A stretch of DNA of 10,837 nucleotides. Origin: JBFHDX01 sp041584475. GTDB lineage: Bacteria > Pseudomonadota > Alphaproteobacteria > UBA8366 > JADFVY01. The stretch lies in the NCBI GenBank assembly GCA_041584475.1, contig JBFHDX010000119.1:1-10837 (forward strand), written 5' to 3'. Each line of letters opens with the position of its first letter. The first letter of the stretch is position 1. The translations under genes were made by a program, and so were the position numbers. This document shows, piece by piece, positions 5,793 through 10,837 of the stretch. A model generated the notes under the pieces. That model worked only from the letters and a program-made list of their open reading frames with translations, was not told the origin of the DNA and searched no databases.

Positions 5793-6136
5793 TGCGATGA
5801 CCGGCGGCGGTCGAGCCAGCGCTGCCCGCCCTGCCCCGTCGAGGGCGAGGGCGAGGGTTTTCGCCCCGCGCCGCCGGCAAAGGGGGGCCATGCAATCCGG
5901 CCGACAGGATGACCAGACGCAGCCGCACCCGGCCCGCCGCCATCATGGGGGAGCGCGCTGTCGCCCCGCCACGGGAGGCGACCAATGAATGCTGCTCCCG
6001 GCGTGATCGCGTGGCGCCAGGCGGCGCCGGTTCCGCGAGCCGGCGCCGTGCTCCCGCAGCCATCCGGCCACGTGGTCTTGCTGCAACGGCCCGATACCAA
6101 GGCCTTCCCGACGCTCGGCCCATGGCGGGATAGATC
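5793..6136. other. Intergenic region between the hydrolase gene and rluB
   Basis: 344 bases with no convincing gene. Short open frames here lack a ribosome site and family features. The first half is GC-rich with purine-rich runs (GAGGGCGAGGGCGAGGG at about 5840-5856). The second half is a copy of a dispersed structured repeat that is also present near the right end of the window. No strong rluB promoter is visible. Confidence 0.6.
5968..6120 (+). repeat. Dispersed structured repeat, copy A
   Basis: Bases 6001-6120 align without gaps to 10561-10680 with 89 of 120 positions identical by my count. Weaker similarity reaches back to GCCACGGG at 5968, with a one-base shift. The centre holds the inverted repeat CGGCGCCGG / CCGGCGCCG around a 9-base loop; the other copy keeps the stem but changes the loop. 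It ends 17 bases before rluB. Confidence 0.8.
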
Positions 6137-7444
6137 GTGAAACCCGAGCGCATCGCCAAGCGGCTGGCGCGCGCGGGGCTGTGCTCGCGGCGCGAGGCGG
6201 AGGCGTGGATCCGCGCCGGGCGCGTGGCGGTCGACGGCAAGGTGCTGGACACGCCGGCGGTCACCGTGACCGCGGCGAGCTCGATCACCGTCGACGGCGC
6301 GCCGCTCCCCGAGGCGGCGCCGACGCGGCTGTGGCGCTATCACAAGCCGGCCGGGCTCGTCACCACGAGCCGCGACCCGCAGGGCCGGCCGACGGTGTTC
6401 GAGCGTCTGCCGCCGGAGCTGCCGCGCGTCGTCTCGGTCGGCCGGCTCGACCTCGCCTCCGAGGGGCTGCTGCTGCTGACCAACGACGGCGAGCTGGCGC
6501 GCCGGCTCGAGCTGCCGGCGACCGGCTGGCTGCGGCGCTACCGCGTGCGCGTGCGCGGCCGCGTCGATGCGAGGCGGCTCGCGGCGCTGGCCGACGGCAT
6601 CGAGATCGACGGCGTGCGCTACGGCCCGATCCGCGCCGCGCTGGACCGCCAGCTGGCGACCAACGCGTGGCTGACGATGGCGCTCGCCGAGGGCAAGAAC
6701 CGCGAGGTGCGGCGCGTGTGCGAGCATCTGGGCTGGCCGGTGCAGCGGCTGATCCGCGTCGGCTACGGGCCGTTCCAGCTGGGCGACCTGGCCCCCGGCG
6801 CGGTCGCCGAGGTGCCGTCGCGGATCCTGCGCGAGCAGACCGGCGGCGGCAAGTCGGCGCGCCAGGGCGGCGACGAGCGCAAATGGGCGAAGCCCAGGGC
6901 CGCGGCGAAGCGGAAGCCCACACCCATAGGGCCGGGCAAACCACCCCCTCCCCGGCCCTCCCCCGCCGATGGCGGGAGAGGGGGAAGGAAGGCGGGCTCG
7001 GCGCAGCGAAGTTCAACATCCCCGGCGGGCGAAGCCGAGACCAGGGGTACCGGGACTTCCGCGACACGGCACGATCGGGCCCCACTTCCTCCCGGGGGAG
7101 GGGTCGGGGAGGGGGTGCGTCCCAAGGGCAAGCGAGGCGTGAGGCAACGCAAACCGTCCCCGGTCGGGCCGGGCAAACCGGCCACTCCCCGACCCTCCCC
7201 CGCCGACGGCGGGAGAAGGGGAACGTCGGCGAAAGCCGGCAAGGAAGCGCCCTCCGGCTCGGCTCACAAGATGGCCAAACGCACCGCCACCCGGGCCTCG
7301 ACGACCAAGGGGAAGGGTGCGATCGACCCGGCGCGGCAGGGCCGGGCCCCTCTCCCTTCAGGGGGAGGGGTCGGGGAGGGGGTGCGCCGGTCGCCGCGAC
7401 GCGGCGCGCGCAAGGGAACGCCCCGTGCGGATCGTCGGCGGTAG
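6137..7444 (+). CDS. rluB: RsuA/RluB-family rRNA pseudouridine synthase with long repeat-containing tail
   Basis: 435 residues from a GTG at 6137 with GGCGGGA 7 bases upstream. Such enzymes convert a uridine of ribosomal RNA to pseudouridine; RluB acts on 23S rRNA helix 80, but RsuA, RluE and RluF are related, so the exact target is inferred. An S4 RNA-binding domain covers about 1-45 (RIAKRLARAGLCSRREAEAW). The catalytic domain has GRLDLASEGLLLLTNDG at 102-118 with Asp105 as nucleophile, and GKNREVRRVCEHLGW at 186-200. The core ends near residue 245. The remaining 190 residues are basic, low-complexity and contain four palindromic elements read in frame (PRPSPADGG and GGGVGEGVR motifs, each twice). 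The end overlaps the rsmD start by 20 bases, so the pair is probably translated from one mRNA. Confidence 0.93.
   Translation: MKPERIAKRLARAGLCSRREAEAWIRAGRVAVDGKVLDTPAVTVTAASSITVDGAPLPEAAPTRLWRYHKPAGLVTTSRDPQGRPTVFERLPPELPRVVSVGRLDLASEGLLLLTNDGELARRLELPATGWLRRYRVRVRGRVDARRLAALADGIEIDGVRYGPIRAALDRQLATNAWLTMALAEGKNREVRRVCEHLGWPVQRLIRVGYGPFQLGDLAPGAVAEVPSRILREQTGGGKSARQGGDERKWAKPRAAAKRKPTPIGPGKPPPPRPSPADGGRGGRKAGSAQRSSTSPAGEAETRGTGTSATRHDRAPLPPGGGVGEGVRPKGKRGVRQRKPSPVGPGKPATPRPSPADGGRRGTSAKAGKEAPSGSAHKMAKRTATRASTTKGKGAIDPARQGRAPLPSGGGVGEGVRRSPRRGARKGTPRADRRR
6944..6985 (+). repeat. Palindromic repeat R1 inside rluB
   Basis: CCCTCCCC-type element with a GCCGATGGC hairpin centre: CTCCCCCGCC at 6958-6967 faces GGCGGGAGAG at 6971-6980 with one mismatch. 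Read in frame as P-rich sequence ending PSPADGGRGG. It opens tandem unit 1. Confidence 0.8.
7085..7119 (-). repeat. Palindromic repeat R2 inside rluB (opposite orientation)
   Basis: GGGGGAGGGGTCGGGGAGGG core, the reverse complement type of R1. R1 and R2 are arms of a long inverted repeat about 175 bases across. Translated in frame as GGGVGEGVR. Confidence 0.8.
7181..7222 (+). repeat. Palindromic repeat R3 inside rluB
   Basis: Second copy of R1, offset by 237 bases (79 codons), with CCCGCC / GGCGGG around GAC. The similarity extends upstream through GGGCCGGGCAAACC. Read in frame as PSPADGGRRG. Confidence 0.8.
7346..7386 (-). repeat. Palindromic repeat R4 inside rluB (opposite orientation)
   Basis: Second copy of R2, offset by 267 bases (89 codons); TCTCCCTTCAGGGGGAGG forms a hairpin centre. 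Read in frame as GGGVGEGVR. It lies just before the rsmD ribosome site. Confidence 0.8.
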
Positions 7445-8003
7445 GCACCGCGGCCGGCGGCTGACCGCGCCGCCCGGAGGCGACGTGCGGCCGACCGCCG
7501 ACCGCACGCGGCAGGCGCTGTTCAACATCATCGAGCACGGGCACTTCAGGCCGGGCGGCGGCTCGCCGATTCGCGGCGCGCACGTGCTCGACGCCTTCGC
7601 CGGCACCGGCGCGATGGGCCTCGAGGCGTTGAGCCGCGGCGCCGAGTCGGCGGTGTTCATGGAGAACGGGCGCGCGGCGCTGGAGGCGCTGGAGCGCAAC
7701 GTCGCCGCCTGCCGCGAGGCGGCGCGCGCGGTCATATTGCGGGTCGACGCGACGCGCCCGCCGGCGGCGCAAACCCATGGCGGGGCCTGCGCCATCGCCT
7801 TCCTCGACCCGCCGTACCGGTCGGGCCTCGCGGCGGCGGCGCTGGCGGCGCTGGCGCAAGCGGGCTGGCTCGCAACGGGCGCGCTGTGCAGCGTCGAGTT
7901 GGCGGCGACCGAAGACTTCGTGCCGCCCGAGGGGTTCGAGTCCCTGGACGAGCGGCGCTACGGCGCGGCGAAGCTGATGCTGCTGCGGTATGGTGGGGAA
8001 TAG
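7425..8003 (+). CDS. rsmD: 16S rRNA (guanine(966)-N2)-methyltransferase RsmD
   Basis: 192 residues from a GTG at 7425 with AAGGGA 8 bases upstream. The frame is open further left, but the family begins as here with RIVGGRHRGRRL. RsmD methylates N2 of G966 in 16S rRNA using S-adenosylmethionine, on assembled or assembling 30S particles. The SAM-binding motif is VLDAFAGTGAMGLEALSRGA (54-73), and the catalytic N-methylase motif is FLDPPY (126-131). RPTADRTRQALFNII (22-36) is also characteristic. The length is normal. Its start lies inside the last codons of rluB (20-base overlap), implying translational coupling, and a lipoprotein gene follows after 15 bases. Confidence 0.95.
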   Translation: MRIVGGRHRGRRLTAPPGGDVRPTADRTRQALFNIIEHGHFRPGGGSPIRGAHVLDAFAGTGAMGLEALSRGAESAVFMENGRAALEALERNVAACREAARAVILRVDATRPPAAQTHGGACAIAFLDPPYRSGLAAAALAALAQAGWLATGALCSVELAATEDFVPPEGFESLDERRYGAAKLMLLRYGGE

Positions 8004-8018
8004 CGGTGCGGGAGTGCC

Positions 8019-8714
8019 ATGGCGATGGCCCTGCGGACCTTGCTGAAGGCGATGCGGAACGCGGGCGGGCGGCTGGCCCGCCGCGCCGTCCCGACCGCCC
8101 TCCTCTTGCTCGCCGCCGCGTGCGAGCCGCTGCCCGCGGCGCCGCCGGCGAACGACGACGGGCCGCGGCCGCACAGCGTCTGGGTCGTCAGCAACGGCTG
8201 GCACACCGGCATCATCGTCTCGCGCGACGACCTCGCGCCGGGACGCGTGCCCGAGGCGGCCGACTTCCCGCGCGCGGCCTTCTTCGAGTTCGGCTGGGGC
8301 GACCGCGAATACTACCCGTCGCGGCAGCCGACCTTCGGCATGGCGCTGGCCGCCGCGATCTCGCCGTCGCCGGCGGTGATGCACCTCGCCGGGCTGCAGT
8401 CGCTGCCGCGCCCGGTGCCCGAGCGGCTGGAGGTGCTGACGCTGCGCCTGACGGCGGCCGGGCTCGACCGGCTGACCGCGTCGATCGATGAGAGCTTCGA
8501 GCGGCCGGCGGACGGACGGGCGCAGTCGGTGGCGCCGGGCCTCTATGCGCACAGCCTATTCTATCCGGCGCACGGGCGATTTCACCTGTTCAACACCTGC
8601 AACAGCTGGACGGCGCGCCAGCTCGCCGTCGGCGGCGTCGGCATATCGCCGTCCGGGGTGCTGACCGCCGACGACCTGATGCGGCGGCTGCGCGCGGCGG
8701 AAGGGGTGGAGTGA
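8019..8714 (+). CDS. DUF2459 / TIGR02117-like predicted lipoprotein
   Basis: 231 residues from ATG 8019; GGAG at 8011-8014 is 4 bases away, so the second ATG at 8025 is an equal choice. An N-terminal segment with basic residues, a hydrophobic stretch ALLLLAAAC and Cys35 suggests a lipoprotein signal, though the lipobox is not ideal. The rest matches the DUF2459 pattern as I remember it: VWVVSNGWHTGIIV (54-67), FFEFGWGDREYYP (88-100), a leucine-rich middle, LYAHSLFYPAHGRFHLFNTCNSW (165-187), and a final GVLTADDLMRRL. Conserved His62 and Cys184 could form a permuted papain-like site, as in YiiX-type NlpC/P60 proteins; that is inference. Biological role unknown. It is probably cotranscribed with rsmD. 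Confidence 0.8.
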   Translation: MAMALRTLLKAMRNAGGRLARRAVPTALLLLAAACEPLPAAPPANDDGPRPHSVWVVSNGWHTGIIVSRDDLAPGRVPEAADFPRAAFFEFGWGDREYYPSRQPTFGMALAAAISPSPAVMHLAGLQSLPRPVPERLEVLTLRLTAAGLDRLTASIDESFERPADGRAQSVAPGLYAHSLFYPAHGRFHLFNTCNSWTARQLAVGGVGISPSGVLTADDLMRRLRAAEGVE

Positions 8715-8751
8715 CGGATGGTCTTCGCCCGCGTCCTGCCGCAATATATTG

Positions 8752-8780
8752 TTGCTTGTGGCAGTAGAGTACGCTATATT
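8752..8780 (+). promoter_or_regulatory. Candidate sigma-70 promoter for a short RNA
   Basis: TTGCTT (8752-8757) and TATATT (8775-8780) are 17 bases apart in an AT-rich patch. The expected start is near 8787. The left part overlaps an inverted repeat (8736-8764) that could be an operator. Confidence 0.5.
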
Positions 8781-8786
8781 TTGTAG

Positions 8787-8861
8787 ATTTGGCGAGCAGG
8801 GGCTGCGGTCCTTGCAGAACCGTCGACAGCCCGCCCGGCTTTCGTGCCACGGCGGGTTTTT
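8787..8861 (+). ncRNA. Candidate small RNA or transcription attenuator
   Basis: About 75 nt between a promoter and an intrinsic terminator, with no credible peptide. The first hairpin has outer stem GGGCTG (8800-8805) / CAGCCC (8827-8832), inner stem CGGT (8806-8809) / ACCG (8819-8822), and a 9-base loop. The second hairpin is the terminator. The two share three bases (8830-8832), so they may compete, as in an attenuator controlling the gene at 9116. No known RNA family is recognised. Confidence 0.4.
8830..8861 (+). terminator. Intrinsic terminator
   Basis: CCCGCC (8830-8835) pairs with GGCGGG (8851-8856); inside, GGC pairs with GCC around TTTCGT. Five T residues follow directly. This is a strong factor-independent terminator shape. 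Confidence 0.75.
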
Positions 8862-8906
8862 CGTGCACGGGCGGCGTGTGTTGTCGTCGCGGCGGCGGCG
8901 AGTCCC

Positions 8907-8944
8907 ACCCCCTCCCTGCCCTCCCGCGCCCATGGCGGGAGAGG
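8907..8944 (+). repeat. Palindromic CCCTCCC-type repeat
   Basis: Member of the same family as R1 and R3: CTCCCGC at 8921-8927 faces GCGGGAG at 8935-8941, followed by AGGTTTT. In this place it could also stop transcription weakly. Confidence 0.6.
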
Positions 8945-8985
8945 TTTTCCCGACCGCCGCTTCGGCATCAGCGAGCCCACTCCCG

Positions 8986-9020
8986 CGTCTTTGCGGGCCG
9001 CAGGCGAAGCAGTCTGGAGG
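8986..9020 (+). repeat. Fragment of a TTTGCG..GCGAAGCA-type dispersed repeat
   Basis: CGTCTTTGCGGGCCGCAGGC followed by GAAGCAGTCTGGAGG resembles, from memory, an intergenic repeat with the form CGTCTTTGCGAGCG-AGCGAAGCAATCTGGA seen in many proteobacterial genomes. Only one copy lies in this window. Confidence 0.4.
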
Positions 9021-9115
9021 CCGTCGCACATCGCCCCCGCCGTCGCGTCAAACGCGCCGGCGGACGGCGCCACCTCGCACCGACGGCGAGCCCCGACAGG
9101 AAAGGACTTGTACCC

Positions 9116-9865
9116 ATGAGCGATCCGAGAGCGGATATGACCGCGCGGCGGCGCAAGCGGTTCCTCGATTCCTTAAGCGAGCACGGCATCGTCGCCCGCG
9201 CGGTGCGCGCCGCGGGCGGCGGGCGCCGCACCTTCTACGACTGGCGCGCCGCCGATCCGGACTTCGCCGCCGAATGGGACGCGGCGCTGGCGCTGGGCCT
9301 CGCCGCGCTCGAGGACGAGGCGATGGAACGTGCCTGGCGCGGCCACCGGCGGGGCGTCTGGTACAAGGGCCGCAAGGTCGGCGTCGAGCGCAAGCCGTCC
9401 GACGGGCTGCTGATGTTCGTGCTGCGCAACCGCCTGCCCGAGCGCTATCGCGTCAGGCCCGAGTCGCGCCGCAAGCTGCTGCGCGACGGCCGCGACCCGG
9501 ACCGGCTGACCGACGAGGAGCTCGAGCACGCGATCATGCGCCTGTCCGACCCGGCGAATGCCGGCCCGGCGCCGGAACCGTCGGAAGAGACGAGGCGCGC
9601 GACGGCGCTGCGCGGGGCCGGCTTCCTGCCGGTGCCGCCGCGGCCGGCGCGCGAGGTGGCGTCGGCGGAACCGGATTCGCCGGCCGATGCGGCGCCCGGC
9701 GTTTCGCCGGGGCCGGCAACGGAGTCCCTGCGCGACCACCTCGCCGGAGGCGCCTCGCCCGCAGCGCTGAAATGCGCAGGAGAGGGGGACAACAGGTCGC
9801 ACGGCTTCGAGCCGGCGGCAGTGTCTCCCGGCGCCGAGCCGGGGGCGCCAAAGGGCGGGCCGTGA
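9116..9865 (+). CDS. Orphan phage terminase small-subunit-like DNA-binding protein
   Basis: 249 residues from ATG 9116 with AAAGGA 9 bases upstream. The N-terminus is a helix-turn-helix of the phage terminase small-subunit type: RRRKRFLDSLSEHGIVARAV, then RAAGGGRRTFYDWRAADPDFAAEWDAAL (residues 11-58). Next come a helix LEDEAMERAWRG and VWYKGRKVGVERKPSDGLLMFVLRNRLPERYR (81-112 region), as in related prophage proteins. Small terminase subunits bind the packaging site and hand DNA to the large ATPase-nuclease subunit. No large subunit, portal or capsid gene follows; the next gene is a membrane protein. The last 100 residues are Pro/Ala/Glu-rich and probably disordered. It may be a prophage remnant or a domesticated regulator. 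Confidence 0.7.
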   Translation: MSDPRADMTARRRKRFLDSLSEHGIVARAVRAAGGGRRTFYDWRAADPDFAAEWDAALALGLAALEDEAMERAWRGHRRGVWYKGRKVGVERKPSDGLLMFVLRNRLPERYRVRPESRRKLLRDGRDPDRLTDEELEHAIMRLSDPANAGPAPEPSEETRRATALRGAGFLPVPPRPAREVASAEPDSPADAAPGVSPGPATESLRDHLAGGASPAALKCAGEGDNRSHGFEPAAVSPGAEPGAPKGGP

Positions 9866-9965
9866 GGGAAATCCGGCGAGACGGGTTCCCGCGAACATGG
9901 TTCTTCTCTCGCGGCCGGCTCCGGTATTCTGTCCTCCAGTCCGTCCGCATTCGAGGGAGCCGGCC

Positions 9966-10391
9966 ATGCTCATCGCCACCGGGATCGTCGCCTTGTTGTT
10001 CGGGATCGTCTATGCCGGGCAGCTCGTCTCGGTCGTCAACATGCCGCTCGCGCAGCGGCTCGGCCTGCAGGAGCGGCCGTCGGCGGCCGACCCGCTGTTC
10101 ACGCGGCTCGAGGCCAACACCGCCCGCTGGGACCTCGCGGTGCTGTGGACCATGCCGGCCACGGGCGTGCTGATGCTGTGGGGGCACCCGGCCTGGCCGT
10201 TCGCCGCGCTGGTCGCCGGCGGCGTCTACATCGATGCGGCCGGGCGCGAGGCGGCCAAGTGGCTCGGGCTGCGGGCGGCCCGGGTAGGCGTCGGCACGCC
10301 CCGGGAGGGCCGGCTCTATCTCGCCGCGCTGGCGGCGATGGCCGCGGCCGGCCTGTTGGTCATCGGCGTCGCGCTGGGCGCGCTGGCGTGA
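9966..10391 (+). CDS. Small membrane protein of unknown function
   Basis: 141 residues from ATG 9966 with AGGGAG 6 bases upstream. An earlier in-frame ATG at 9897 has no ribosome site and would add a polar Pro/Arg-rich segment. Four hydrophobic segments are seen: about 2-24, 57-73, 78-92 and 118-140. Between the first two lies NMPLAQRLGLQERPSAADPLFTRLEANTARWDL (about 25-57), and GGVYIDAAGREAAKWLGLRAARVG forms a conserved-looking cytoplasmic or periplasmic segment near 84-107. I do not recognise a named family. It stands alone: 100 bases separate it from the terminase-like gene, and a palindrome with a T run follows its stop by 16 bases. Confidence 0.7.
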   Translation: MLIATGIVALLFGIVYAGQLVSVVNMPLAQRLGLQERPSAADPLFTRLEANTARWDLAVLWTMPATGVLMLWGHPAWPFAALVAGGVYIDAAGREAAKWLGLRAARVGVGTPREGRLYLAALAAMAAAGLLVIGVALGALA

Positions 10392-10407
10392 GGGGCCGCA
10401 AGAAACC

Positions 10408-10450
10408 GCCTCTCCCTGCCTCGCCCGGCCGATGGCGGGAGAGGGTTTTG
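10408..10450 (+). terminator. Palindromic repeat acting as possible terminator
   Basis: CCTCTCCC (10409-10416) pairs with GGGAGAGG (10437-10444), followed by GTTTTG. It belongs to the same CCCTCCC palindrome family as the elements in rluB and at 8907-8944. Its place 16 bases after a stop codon, with a T run, suggests it ends transcription of the small membrane protein gene. Confidence 0.45.
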
Positions 10451-10526
10451 GGCTCCCGCCCTTGCCGTATCGGGCCTCATTTCTGCGGAGTCGAGGGTCG
10501 GGGAAGCGCGAAAAGGGCCTCGCGCC

Positions 10527-10680
10527 GCCACGGGCATCGGCTAACCGACTGCTTCTCCCACCCTGCCCGCGTGGCGCCATACGGCGCCGGATCGAAGACC
10601 CGGCGCCCTGCTCCCGGGGCCAGCCCGCCACGCGGTCTCGCCGCTTCGTGCCGATGCTTTTGCCATCCCGGCGCTCGGCG
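10527..10680 (+). repeat. Dispersed structured repeat, copy B
   Basis: Partner of 5968-6120; the 120-base core aligns without gaps. The central inverted repeat GGCGCCGG / CCGGCGCC is kept while the loop differs (ATCGAAGAC here), which suggests that structure is conserved. Confidence 0.8.
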
Positions 10681-10700
10681 CGCAGGTCGCGGCGTTCCGC

Positions 10701-10837
10701 TCACCCCCGGCGGCGCCGGAACAGGTGCGGGTTGCGGGCGACGAACTTGCGGATCCAGGCCTCGATGAACGAGCGCTCGCCGCGGATCATGTACCACCAG
10801 CCGAGCGTGCTGATGGCGAACGCGCCGGCGGCGTCGA
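10701..10837 (-). CDS. Unrecognised protein, C-terminal part
   Basis: A minus-strand frame enters from the right edge and ends with TGA (10703-10701), leaving 44 residues: DAAGAFAISTLGWWYMIRGE, then RSFIEAWIRKFVARNPHLF, then RRRRG. It has a short hydrophobic, aromatic stretch followed by an amphipathic helix and a basic end, which would suit the end of a membrane or membrane-attached protein. No family is recognised. It is called coding because codon choice is strongly GC at third positions, the sequence is not low-complexity, and the frame fits the edge of the repeat. Confidence 0.6.
   Translation of the reverse strand, partial: DAAGAFAISTLGWWYMIRGERSFIEAWIRKFVARNPHLFRRRRG

Larger units (their letters stand above)
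8715..9115. other. Intergenic region before the terminase-like gene
   Basis: 401 bases without a protein gene. It has an AT-rich patch (about 8741-8790) carrying an inverted repeat, CTGCCGCAA (8736-8744) against TTGTGGCAG (8756-8764), with a promoter overlapping its right arm. It also holds a short transcribed unit ending in a terminator, a CCCTCCC-type palindrome, and a fragment resembling a widespread TTTGCG-GCGAAGCA repeat. Confidence 0.7.
10392..10700. other. Intergenic region with two repeats
   Basis: 309 bases between the small membrane protein gene and a convergent minus-strand gene. I see no gene here. It contains a CCTCTCCC-type palindrome (possible terminator) and copy B of the dispersed structured repeat, which stops about 20 bases short of the minus-strand stop codon. 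Confidence 0.6.

Noticed and set aside
6008..6060. tRNA gene within the dispersed repeat, because one hairpin of copy B read backwards resembles a T-arm
   Set aside because: No anticodon arm, D arm or acceptor stem can be formed around it, and copy A lacks the resemblance.
6360..8552. A 730-residue minus-strand open frame over rluB, rsmD and the lipoprotein gene
   Set aside because: It is antisense to three well-supported genes, is rich in Arg, Pro and Ala without family motifs, and is open only because of high GC content.
8749..10173. A 474-residue plus-strand frame over the terminase-like gene
   Set aside because: It crosses the terminator and repeats, and has Arg/Pro-rich low-complexity sequence; the frame starting at 9116 has family motifs and a ribosome site.
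9534..10631. A 365-residue minus-strand frame over the small membrane protein gene
   Set aside because: It is antisense to a better-supported gene and to repeats, with no family features.

Overview
The window is GC-rich chromosomal DNA of an alphaproteobacterial type, judging by base composition, many GTG starts, and homologues typical of Rhodospirillales/Rhizobiales-like genomes. I could not run searches, so the organism stays an inference. It holds housekeeping genes (purD end, tadA, rluB, rsmD) interleaved with accessory genes and several kinds of dispersed or tandem repeats.

Layout from left to right. 1-266 is the 3' end of purD (+). 313-1161 (+) encodes a protein resembling the PGN_0703-like putative restriction endonuclease family. 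1187-2686 (-) encodes an exported protein with HAF-like repeats and an Ig-like C-terminal domain, with a perfect FNR/FixK-type box upstream. 2896-3348 (-) is tadA, preceded by a conserved multi-pass membrane protein gene (3381-4037, -), a stretch with a 9-bp minisatellite and a possible small ORF (4150-4458, -), and a MarR-family regulator gene (4490-4924, -). A class-I glutamine-amidotransferase-like hydrolase (5037-5792, +) is divergent from marR. Next come a repeat-filled gap, rluB (6137-7444, +) with a long tail built partly from in-frame palindromic repeats, rsmD (7425-8003, +), and a DUF2459-like lipoprotein gene (8019-8714, +). Then follow a candidate small RNA or attenuator (promoter 8752-8780, terminator ending 8861), an orphan phage terminase small-subunit-like gene (9116-9865, +), a small membrane protein gene (9966-10391, +), a second copy of the dispersed repeat, and the 3' end of an unrecognised minus-strand gene (10701-10837).

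The most coherent regulatory unit is the marR region. A 14-bp palindrome lies on the -10 of the marR promoter and an 18-bp palindrome lies upstream of the membrane protein gene. Both share the core GTGTA-NN-TACAC, so one regulator probably controls itself, the membrane protein (and perhaps tadA by read-through), and possibly the divergent hydrolase. The housekeeping genes serve purine synthesis (purD), tRNA wobble editing (tadA) and rRNA modification (rluB, rsmD). The tadA/rluB pair, often close and divergent in alphaproteobacteria, is here split by the marR/hydrolase block. I found no tRNA, rRNA, CRISPR array or complete insertion sequence.
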